A stretch of 64,000 bases of DNA from Schistosoma haematobium (lineage: Eukaryota > Platyhelminthes > Trematoda > Strigeidida > Schistosomatidae), in NCBI RefSeq assembly GCF_000699445.3, contig NC_067196.1, forward strand, positions 84,558,364 to 84,622,363, in the 5' to 3' direction. This document shows positions 55,745-64,000 of the stretch, piece after piece. Under the pieces are notes generated by a model. It was not told the origin of the DNA. It was given only the letters and a program-made list of their open reading frames with translations, and ran no database searches. Numbering within the stretch: position 1 is the first letter of the stretch; each line of letters opens with the position of its first letter. Made by a program: the position numbers and the translations under genes.

Positions 55745-55992
55745 TATTGTGGTGTGTGCTACTGGTGTCAGTAGATGTAAGTAGTATATATCATCAATGA
55801 GAAGTGAAATACGTGACAGAAAAAGGTTAAGAAGATCGAAGGAACTAGAAAAAGAATGATTGGTGTGGAAACGAAAGAACAATAAAATCTGAGACGATTG
55901 ATTGACATTTTGCAACTGAAGTATTTATTGCATGGTTCTCATATTTTACTAAGAGATTCTATAATGTTGTATTAAATACATTGGATTGTCCA
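55745..55992 (-). repeat. Dispersed repeat family C, inverted copy
   Basis: Plus strand begins GTGGTGTGTGCTACTGGTGT and ends TTCTCGTTCACTACACAA. On the minus strand it starts TGTAGTGAACGAGAATACAA and ends GTAGCACACACCACA, so LTR-like TG...CA ends are seen here most clearly. Confidence 0.62.
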
Positions 55993-56232
55993 CTCTTGTA
56001 TTCTCGTTCACTACACAACGTTAGTCGAAGTTTAGTAGTTCATAGTTGTAACAAGACTTAAAATGTAAGTATTACTGAACACTTAACCAATACTTATTTA
56101 AAACGTAATGGGACATTATGATTGTATAGAATATTCTGTTAGTTAATTTATGTCACAAGATTAAAATCATTCAGTATATCTCAATTAAATATTCATTTAT
56201 TTCAATCATTATTAAAACAAACTTATTCTTAC

Positions 56233-56306
56233 ACTATCAGATGTATCCTGAATGTTCACTGTTAATTCATGGCCATCGACTGAATCAGCTTTCGTATAAC
56301 TGTCAC
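56233..56306 (-). CDS. Ras-like GTPase exon with the G3 region
   Basis: Acceptor ATATGTTTAG, 74 bp, donor GTAAGA. The first two bases complete a Ser codon with the previous exon. It reads DSYTKADSVDGHELTVNIQD then TSDS, corresponding to strands beta2-beta3 and the G3 site. The canonical DTAGQ is here DTSDS, with Gly and the catalytic Gln missing, as in RASL12-type proteins (DTAD). GTP hydrolysis is therefore unlikely to be classical. It ends in phase 0, matching the next exon. Confidence 0.85.
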
Positions 56307-56309
56307 CTA

Positions 56310-56535
56310 AACATATAAATAAGCAGTTGATCAATACAATGTATAAGAAATAAATAGATTAATCAGTTCAGTAAAAACTCTACAACAGACCAACTAGTTT
56401 TATTGAAACGTTTCTTGATAACAAACACCGAATGTAAGTAACGTTTTAATCTTAACTTTTAATGAAATTAATCATAAGATTTATAGAAAATGAAGTATCA
56501 AGATATATATCTCTTTTAATAATGACAATTGCAAA
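56310..56535. other. Intron, AT-rich
   Basis: Nothing recognised besides the beginning of the SINE at 56540. Confidence 0.35.
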
Positions 56536-56601
56536 GTATATCAAGGCGTTCGCGCGCGAGACCAATAGATCCTGGGTTCGAATCTTGCGAGGCAGGATCG
56601 T

Positions 56602-56661
56602 AGATGCGCACTGCTGAGGAGTCCCAAGATAGGACGAAACGGCCGTCCAGTGCTTCCAGGT
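56602..56661 (+). ncRNA. Hammerhead ribozyme motif, type I, intact
   Basis: Stem I arm GCACTG (56608-56613), core CTGAGGA (56614-56620), stem II GTCCCAAGATAGGAC, GAAA (56636-56639), helix III palindrome ACGGCCGT (56639-56646), GTC with cleavage after 56647, then CAGTGC (56648-56653) perfectly complementary to the first arm. Outer bases TGGA/TCCA-like extend stem I. Every conserved position is present, so this is the best candidate for activity on the plus strand. Confidence 0.72.
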
Positions 56662-56686
56662 TTCCCATGATGATCTAACTTCAATT

Positions 56687-57068
56687 TGCTGGGGTGATCC
56701 AGAAATCGCTTGCAAAAGACAAGCAAGCATCAAGAAACACTAAGAAGTGTTTCGTCCAATCAGCGTTCATTTGGAGTCTTGGCCAGAAATATCGCGGTAG
56801 CGAAACGTCACATGCGGAAGCTCTGATTGGTTGGCTACTACAGTGCTACTATGTTTAGTAGCATTCCAGAGTATTCCAGCGACCCAAGGACATTTAGATA
56901 TATTATAAAAACCCTATATTTTCTGTAATAAAATGAAACTCAGAGTAAAGTATTTTCCCTCATACTAGTGTCTTCTCTCTGGTGTTCAAGTCGCTGTGCA
57001 GTTCTAGCTTTCGGGGTACCAGAATAGCTTAGGAAACTAATATAGCGTTCAATCGATAAGACTTATCA
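56687..57068 (+). mobile_element. Solo LTR, 382 bp, inserted in a SINE
   Basis: Begins TGCTGGGGTGATCC and ends GACTTATCA (TG...CA). It is flanked by CAATT at 56682-56686 and 57069-57073, the 5-bp target duplication within the SINE tail. A TATA-like TATATTATAAAAACC (about 56898) and AATAAA (about 56930) in the right order support plus orientation and a U3-R-U5 structure. No internal domain. It is unrelated to the solo LTRs at 343 and 1011. Confidence 0.88.
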
Positions 57069-57239
57069 CAATTGACTCATGATCTCAACCACCGAAATTA
57101 CTATAATATCCACGAAAAACGCCTTCTGATATTAATTCTTTTATAGTTTAAATTACGAACTGACCTTCATTAGGAAATCATTTACAGCCACTATGAAATA
57201 GACATCTTCTTTGTTCTAGTACAGAATTCTTCATTATTA

Positions 57240-57510
57240 TGCATCTATGATCGCACGGAACCTAAGATCTTCAAATCTCTCATTAAACATGTAACCATAT
57301 GACTTTTAGTCTAATATTCGATGGTTTTTATTTTAAACTTTAATTAATTTGTGATATTTCTCAGCCAAATTTCAGTGTTATTGCTGGATAACTGCCCCAA
57401 ACAGAACACGGTTGAACTGTACTCTTCATGACTCGTCACCTAAACCTCATGAATCCCATTTAAAGGATATTACATATGTCTAGTGCTTCTTAGTTTTTAG
57501 TGGTTGTTAA
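57240..57510 (-). mobile_element. Degraded SINE relics
   Basis: Faint matches to family B on the minus strand (rc CAGAATTCTTCATTATTATG, GATCGCACGGAACCTAAGAT) and a plus-strand scrap at 57480 (CTAGTGCTTCTTAGTTTTTA). Assigned on order of landmarks. Confidence 0.35.
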
Positions 57511-57797
57511 ACAAAGGACGCTCGTTGATGTACATGGTAAGACTTAACATATGTAAGTATTTGACTCACAGTTATAAACTGGAAGGTGAATGAAAACATA
57601 AATTACTTTTTTATAAACGTTATGTATATTCACTTAAATCTTAGGGCTTTCTGGTTCAGCAAGGTTTTTTAAAGAGTTATTTATACTTAGTGTTGAGAAC
57701 GCAATTAACTGTTTAGGAATAAAATGATGTAATTATCTCTTCCAAAATTCTTCGTTGTTTCACCAAACAAGTTCCAAAAAAAACACATCATACTTAC

Positions 57798-57854
57798 TCA
57801 GATAAGGTGCATATTCCACAATGAAACGACGGGTTAGATATTTGACGACCACAG
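57798..57854 (-). CDS. Ras-like GTPase exon with the switch I region
   Basis: Acceptor TATTATTCTACAG, 57 bp, donor GTAAGT. It reads (x)VVVKYLTRRFIVEYAPYL(S), corresponding to the helix just after the P-loop GKS/T and switch I. RASL12 and RERG-type proteins carry a very similar V-x-FLTxRFI-x-EYxPxL motif here. The preceding exon, with the GxxxxGK(S/T) P-loop, is not found upstream in the window with confidence. It probably lies beyond the window edge, since introns in this gene are kilobases long. Confidence 0.85.
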
Positions 57855-57859
57855 CTGTA

Positions 57860-59025
57860 GAATAATATCAACAAAAAATATTAAATAAGTTAAGCGTATT
57901 ACTTGTGATGATTATCAGGATAACCTAAATCTCATTCAGGGTAAATATGCATTGATATATATATATGTCGTTACCTGTTTTCATGGCTTAACATCTCTAA
58001 ACACTTTGTTTTCATGTTAGATGGTTGAAATAATTGATGGGAACCTCTCAACTAGTGTTATATACCAGTTGTCACTAGGTTGATGTTTAACTCCTAGAGA
58101 AGATGATTTGTGGTTCAAACAGCTCTATGGTGTTACCATTTTTATCAAGACTTTTAAGATTTTATTGTTAAAGTGTCAACTAGCACAAAACATTCAGACA
58201 AACTTACTTCAGACACCCTTAAACAAATTACAGTGTGACTATGATTTTCACCGTCATTTATGAAATGTCACTTAGATTCATTAAGATGTCAAATTTTGTT
58301 CAACATATTGGTCAATTTGTGAATGGAACAGTAGATAAAGAAAATTGTTGAGTAGAGACTGAAAGAATAATAAAACTCAAAAATAACAGAAGACAGAAAA
58401 TGAGTAATTATCTACGAATACCACTGATTTTGAGCCACATCACCTATGGTTAACATTCACTTATTAGGATCATCACATGGACACCAGTTAGGTTGTTTAC
58501 ACCTCCTGACATATATATCATGGTTTGTGATCATTCCTAAATGTCGTTATTTCTTACATAATTCTAGTCTAATCTTTTGGTAGTCAGCATACACTTTCGA
58601 TAATCTAAACTTACTTATTGATAAGTTCATAAAGATCCCGCTTTTATTTGAACAAAAAGACCTAATTTCTATTTCCATTAATGGAAAGTACTTTGTAATG
58701 AGTATTAAACAAAATCATTCGTATACAAATAATTGAAAATTCTATAATGTTGCGTTTTCTGTCAACTATTTGATACAAAAATCGTTCAAGAGTGTAATAA
58801 TCATAAAATTTACAACTTCACTTAGAATGATATTTGACACTCAATTGTACTAATTATCATACAACTTCATGGTCAGTTTGTCAGTTAAAGTACTCAAAGT
58901 GGCCATTTTAATACTTAAGATTTAATTTAAAAGTAATAATATTTCTTCTGAGTCAAATTTAACCTACAATAAACAAGTGACTATTAATTAAAGTAATTAG
59001 GCGATTATACTGTAAATTCATGATT
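57860..59025. other. Unassigned AT-rich stretch upstream of the switch I exon
   Basis: Probably intron of the same gene. A (AT)n-like patch lies at 57953-57966. No P-loop exon recognised. Confidence 0.4.
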
Positions 59026-59029
59026 AGAG

Positions 59030-59195
59030 AGAGGTCTTGTGGATATTTAGGTAATTTAATAATTGAGATCATGAGTCAATTGAAGCTAGACCACCATGGA
59101 AACCTGAAAGCACTGGATGGTTGTTTCGTCCTAGTATAGGACTCTTCAGCAGTGCGCACCCACGACCCCGCCTCACGAGATTCTGACCAATCATC
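59030..59195 (-). mobile_element. Family B hammerhead SINE, 3' half, inverted against next copy
   Basis: Minus strand: stem I GCACTG, core CTGAAGA, stem II GTCCTATACTAGGAC, GAAA, then helix III weakened (ACAACCAT), CAGTGC, and tail. The tRNA-like part is cut after the B-box region. Confidence 0.72.
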
Positions 59196-59545
59196 ATATG
59201 CTCACTAGTGACGATCTCTAAAAGGTATTTCCTAGAGTTCTAGTGAGAAGTCATGAGATAGTAAGTTGTGAAATAGTAACTCACAGAAGGCAATGGTGGA
59301 CGTTGGTTCAATTTCGTGGACTAGTTGAAGTTAGATATTAACACCGTTGGATGTCAATGCAGTAGTCTAGAGGTTAAGCGCTCGCGCGCGAGACCGATTG
59401 GTCCTGGTTTCGAATCTCATAAGGCCGAATCGTAGATGCGCACTGCTGAGGAGCCCCGTGCTTGAGATAAAACAACTATCCAGTGCTTCCAGGTTTGTAT
59501 GATGGTCTCGTTTTAATTGAGTCATGAATTCAACTATTAAATTCA
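59196..59545 (+). mobile_element. Full-length family B hammerhead SINE
   Basis: Leader from CATCATATGCTCACTAGTGA, then CGTTGGATGTCAATGCAGTA, tRNA-like module (GAGGTTAAGCGCTCGCGCGC) and a ribozyme region with core CTGAGGA but stem II altered (GCCCCGTGCTTGAGAT) and TAAAA for GAAAC, so inactive. Tail to GAGTCATGAATTCAACTATT. Confidence 0.8.
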
Positions 59546-59884
59546 TAATTCATGTGTTTCAACTAAGTGGTCATGGGATATGCTCAATTACAGTTCTAGT
59601 ATCCTTTAGAAGAAAAATTACATTGATATAAACTTGTGTGCTCAAATTAATCCATCATATTCTTCATCGTAAACAAGTTCACCATTTATTGGTCATTATA
59701 TTTAAGATGAGTTAATTAATGAACAGAAAGATAAAATGACGTCTTTTTTTTACAAAAATCACTACAAATGAAACCAAAACTGTATATTTCTCAACACTAT
59801 TTAGACATAAAAGCTTTTTCATTACGAACACTGAGTAAACTTTAGAGGCCCTAGATCTGACTCCAGGTAGATCGTATGATTATT

Positions 59885-60315
59885 ATTGAAATACACATAT
59901 CGCCTATACTCATATAATCATTGACTTAAATAGCGTTAGCGAATAATAATGGAATTAAATAGGTTAAATACAACGATTAAGTTTTGAATACGTATATTTC
60001 GTACAATTGTTGATCAAAGCAAACGAAGCGAAGAAACAAAGTGAAGGAAGCAAAAGGATGAAAGTGAAGCGAAATGACGCACAATGGAGGTGACATATGA
60101 GCCAACTCATTTTAATCAAGCGTGAATCGATATTTATAGTCAGGAAAAAACAAATTAAAGACATGTGATGAATAAGATAAGAAATGCACACACATACACT
60201 TACATAAAAAGTCAAGGTTGATAAGTGAATAATTAACGAGGTCAAAATGTGACTCAAGAAGGATGAATAAAATAGCTTTCCCAAAGCTAGAATAAGCTGT
60301 GTGGGCTTAGCATAG
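59885..60315 (+). repeat. Dispersed repeat family D
   Basis: Aligns with 9536-9955. It has an extra purine-rich stretch (GAAGCAAAAGGATGAAAGTG) around 60030-60065. A minus-strand open frame of 141 codons across it (59964-60389) has no domain and is not shared with the other copies. Confidence 0.65.
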
Positions 60316-60319
60316 CAGC

Positions 60320-61405
60320 CGACACTCCAAAACCTTATTTTCCAATTAATGATATGATTCTTGAAAAATTCACTATCATTGAAACGCATTTCAAATGTGA
60401 TAAATCTTTCAATTGGACGCTTGATTTGGTCTCCTGAAGTCTTCTGGTAACACCAAGGCTAAATCTAAACGGCAACTTGAGCACGAGAGAAAAGGTATGA
60501 TTTATAGAAAGAACGCTTTACTTAAAAGTTAGTTTATGTACAGATAATCCATGGTATCTTTAGCACTTCAGATGGCCTTGGAAAATTCTGGAACCCTTCT
60601 AAACACACTAGCAGGATAGGTAATCATCCAATCAGGAATGTGGCATGTAACTTTTCAATTTCCAGATGTTTCTGGGACATTTTTATTGAATGCTGATTAG
60701 CTAAGACGTTTCCCAGTGTTTTTATGGCCCCTTTGTGATTTTTTTAAGGAATGGATACTTCGATTTGACTGAACTTTATTTGACCGAACTCAATATCATT
60801 CAATGACACTTTACTCACTTATATTACCAATGACTAGAATTGAATTTATTATTTCTATTCTACTTTGATATGCAGATTATTTACGGAACATTTTTGACTG
60901 TAATTAAAATTGATAACATTTAATAAATGCAGAAGTTAGGTTTAAGGGGTTTTCTAAAATGGATTTAGTTTTCAAGTGATTTTGGTCATAGATTGATCTA
61001 ATTATGGGTACCACTGAAAACCGGTACTTCCCAGTTGAAAACAGTGCCCACTGACTACTGCTTAATGACATATTATTATCATCACTATATTATCTGATAT
61101 TTTACACTGACGGACGTTTTTCGTTTTTTTTTCAATCTAATCTTCTTTTAACGCTAGCATTAGGTGAATTGAGTTGCTGTTCTTTTTATCCATTTTTGTT
61201 AGTTAAGTTTGTGTGAAATGTAACGGTTAATACTTTGTGTATAAACAACTAACAAACTGCCGTTGATCATTACCTTGAAACCTGACGTCTGAAGAAAATT
61301 GGCGATTATATAGTGGTCATTTTTCTTGGATCATTCACTTTTACTCACATTTTCATGATTTCTTAATTTAGATTATAAAATTTGATAAGTAACCTTAATG
61401 GAATG
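60320..61405. other. Unassigned stretch
   Basis: The region 60450-60740 is a little less AT-rich and may be an old retroelement piece, but has no landmark I recognise. Confidence 0.3.
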
Positions 61406-62027
61406 AAAAATAATGTGATCTGCTTAAATGAAATTCAGTTTATTATTATAATGGTTATCCCAGCCTTCCTATAGTAAGCCTGATTTTTCGTTTTATCTCG
61501 TAAGTGAAGAAAGTAGTAATTATAATCCTACTAAGATAGGAGATGTACGGATATTGTACAATTTGTTGTCCATATCACACAATGAATTTATCCGATATAG
61601 ATTAAAAACTAGGAAGAACCAGTCAGTTCTTCCATCTCACGATGAGATTTAATCGAATTCACACTCACCAACTGAAAGTTAGTACAATATTGAGGAGTCA
61701 TACAATGTCTGATCTCTCGCTGGATGATGAATGCAAAATGTTCACCACACACATTTTTCGAATAAATATTGAGTACATTCGAATCACATGAGTAATCTTA
61801 TTCGTGTTTATTATCCGGAATCAGTAAATAATCAGGATATCGACTAACTGTAATGCTGATGACAACTTACCAATCAATTTACTCCAGTTGATCCTAAAAT
61901 ATGAGTTTTCTCGTAATGTTAGATCACGCGTGTTAAATCTATGACTAACTGACTATAATTTCTCAATAAAATTAGAAATTCGGTTAAATAATAACTGATC
62001 TAGTGAATATCATTTTGTTTCTGGTTT

Positions 62028-62205
62028 GTGTTCTTTAGCGAGTTAGTTTTCTACGAGATGGGATCGCTAAACCCATGCATAACGCTCCTCGTTTATCCGG
62101 GATTGATACCAGCAGTTGCCACAGAGATGCTCCAGGTGGAAGAGGATGCAAGTGTTTATTAACGGTTGTCTACACAAAATACTTCGGATCCGTCGGCCGG
62201 GCACT
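62028..62205 (+). mobile_element. RTE fragments inside the duplicate
   Basis: Contains the inverted leader fragment (62028-62145) and the first ~60 bp of the RT C-terminal fragment, as at 52098-52275. Confidence 0.65.
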
Positions 62206-62491
62206 ATAATCGTCATAGTGATTGGCACAAATATGCATCATGTTAACTTGCCAATAATCATCTATCTAATGTCAGTTTGTTGTTGTATATAAAACACTTT
62301 CACTTAATTGCTCTATTGAAACATATAAGTAAATTAATATATAAATAAATAAATGGTGAATTTAATTATGCCATTTAATTGTGTTTTGTTTTGTATAAAA
62401 CATCTGTTTGATTTGTGTATTTCGATTCTGTTATAAACAAATTATTCATTTTCTCAATATATAGGTGAAAGATATTATGGGGATATTTTGT

Positions 62492-62725
62492 AGAGATTGT
62501 AGTATTTTAACAGTTGAATTGATGATTCGATCTGAGCTAGATCATCATTGGAAACCTGGAAGCATTGGACAGGTGTTTGGTGTGCGAGATCGAAAATCCT
62601 TGATTGTAGTCGTGAGTGAGGGATGGTAGATCGACGTTACTGATGAGTGCCATACTAGGACGAAGAGGTAATTCAATGCTTCGAGGTTTTTAATGGTGAT
62701 CTTGTTTAGATCAACTCGTGAATTC
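62492..62725 (+). mobile_element. Diverged family B SINE copy inside the duplicate
   Basis: Same as 53020-53255 with very few base differences; carries the same CTGATGA and GAAG. Confidence 0.6.
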
Positions 62726-62974
62726 TATTGTTAAAATATACTGTAGGACAACATCGTTCAAATTTTCAAGAGTAGAACTAATAGATACTAATGCTATTGT
62801 GAAATGTTGAAGTAATCAGTTACATAATTCATTGCTGTAAAATGCGTTGGCAATATTCATTTCACTCTTTTGAAAAACGAGAAATCACTTGATTTCGACT
62901 TGGTAACGATGAAACTCATTTTATTTGGGTGTTAGGTGATTGAAGGTCATAAGTAGGAAACATTGGATCAAGGT

Positions 62975-63080
62975 TACATTCTAGTTTTAGGTTTATAGCA
63001 TGGCGTACCTGAAATTTTGAAGGAACTAGTGATCCCTAAATGATTCTAAGAATTTTATCTGTCGTCATAGTCTGAGGTGT
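62975..63080 (-). mobile_element. Possible old family A SINE relic
   Basis: Plus-strand CCTGAAATTTTGAAGGAACT, AGTGATCCCTAAATGATTC and GTCATAGTCTGAGGTGTTGC follow the order of the inverted SINE (ribozyme, stem, B box, anticodon region). Weak. Confidence 0.3.
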
Positions 63081-63084
63081 TGCT

Positions 63085-64000
63085 CTTCAGATATTCAGGT
63101 ACGAAATTATCTCTTTTGAGATTAAGATATAAACACTGATTGGTTGCTTTTTTTCATAAATATAGGAACAAAAATTATGTATCGTTATCATCACCCACTT
63201 CTGGTTATCTATATAGTTTAATTCATGTGAGGACTTTTCATTTATTAAAATAAATGTATTAGTTCTGAAAGGAACAAACCATCTTTTTCGTGTCATCTAC
63301 AAATGCTTCATTAGCAAACACCCATTAACCTGTACATTAAGAAAAAGGAGTTAACTTAGACTCACTTGATTCTACAACTTGAAATGTATAGTCTAAGTTA
63401 TTCAGATTGGTTTCCATTCAAAACAATAGACCAGAAGTGTATACTTAGCTTTAATAATTTATTTCATTGAGTGAGTAATACTTCTGATACTTTCAATCAA
63501 GTTATATAACCATTATTTTTCTTAATTATTACTAGAATTATCGAAATTCAATCAACCATAGTGACATAATAACATGTAAATTGTTATATAGAGTCATTTA
63601 GAGGTTGTCCTTGTTTTATAGGTGTATATATTCGGTTTCAGAAGAGTTCTACTGTATTCATGATAAGATGAATGAATCATTGATAAATGAAGTGAAGTGA
63701 CAAATAAGTAGTGAGACTTATAACAATAATAATAAAGGATATTCATGTAATATATATATATATATATATACATCTATTCAGTGTAACTTGGAGACAGAGC
63801 AGTTTTTGGTGATTGAATGACAGATCAAATTCATATAATCTGAACTAAGCTATATAAGTGATTTTTATATTTATATTTTTGATCGGAAAACTCTAATCAT
63901 TTACAGCTCTGATTGATGCTTTTAGTAGTATTGTACTTTCTTAGTCCGATTGTTTAGCTGAGGATCTTTTATTATTGTTTTGGACATTATCGTCATCTCA
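63085..64000. other. Unassigned AT-rich stretch with a short (AT)n run
   Basis: An (AT)n run lies at about 63749-63771. No exon or element recognised. Confidence 0.4.

Larger units (their letters stand above)
56540..57130 (+). mobile_element. Family B hammerhead SINE split by a solo LTR
   Basis: SINE parts at 56540-56686 and 57069-57130. tRNA-like module (GGCGTTCGCGCGCGAGACCA, GGGTTCGAATCTTGCGAGG), intact ribozyme, then the tail, interrupted inside CTTCAATT-GACTCATG by the LTR and resuming at 57069 to TCCACGAAAAACGCCTTCTG. Confidence 0.85.
61410..62757 (+). repeat. Second copy of the duplicated segment (51476-53285) with internal deletion
   Basis: Left part 61410-62205 matches 51476-52275; right part 62206-62757 matches 52732-53285. 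About 450 bp (most of the RTE 3' fragment) are missing at the junction GGGCACTATAATCGTC, where the two ends share CTAT. Confidence 0.9.

Noticed and set aside
57970..57985. Minus-strand ATGAAAACAG followed by GTAAC as a first exon giving MKT joined to the switch I exon
   Set aside because: It would give a GTPase without a P-loop and there is a stop immediately upstream. The match of phase and of K-T is probably chance, and a proper P-loop exon farther upstream is more likely.
59964..60389. 141-codon minus-strand frame
   Set aside because: Lies across a non-coding dispersed repeat (family D). The frame is not kept in the other copies and shows no domain.

Overview
This window looks like nuclear DNA of a blood fluke (Schistosoma or a close relative). 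It is AT-rich and intron-rich and packed with dispersed repeats. The repeats are of kinds known from schistosomes: tRNA-derived SINE-like elements carrying hammerhead-ribozyme motifs (Smalpha type), RTE-clade LINE fragments, a Penelope-like element and solo LTRs. The species cannot be fixed from the sequence alone. There are no bacterial-type operons, CRISPR arrays or intact autonomous transposons.

Host gene content is sparse and all on the minus strand. Four exons between 57854 and 49441 join in phase. They encode most of a divergent Ras-like GTPase of the RASL12/RERG type, with a Ser/Thr-rich insertion and a long Gln/Ser/Thr tail. The first exon (P-loop) is not visible. Farther along the minus strand, two more exons (13094-12800 and 6057-5991) also join in phase and encode part of a Ras-association-like (ubiquitin-fold) domain. 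The GTPase tail exon can end in phase 0 and the RA-like exon starts in phase 0, so a single gene of more than 50 kb is possible but unproven. If so, one intron of about 36 kb would hold the satellite array.

Layout. 1-5 kb: two solo LTRs and a single-copy SINE with a 13-bp target duplication. 5-31 kb: the two RA-like exons among RTE fragments, hammerhead SINEs (family B), a third solo LTR, a Penelope-like 3' end and a second LINE 3' end. 31745-47930: a 16.2-kb head-to-tail array of a 344-bp monomer (46 complete copies plus two partial). Each monomer is a tRNA-like pol III promoter module followed by a hammerhead-like motif and a spacer of about 40 bp. 47.9-48.7 kb: inverted and partial relatives of the monomer, which look like remnants of the ancestral locus. 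49-58 kb: GTPase exons, Smalpha-like copies, more hammerhead SINEs and a solo LTR inserted within one of them. 51.5-53.3 kb is duplicated at 61.4-62.8 kb with an internal deletion. 58-64 kb: mostly repeats and unassigned AT-rich DNA.

The main signal is the repeated link between a tRNA-like promoter, a self-cleaving-ribozyme motif and tandem or dimeric arrangement, seen in two unrelated families (A, the satellite; B, the dispersed SINE). It fits a retrozyme-like life cycle through circular or multimeric RNA. That is an inference, not something the sequence proves.
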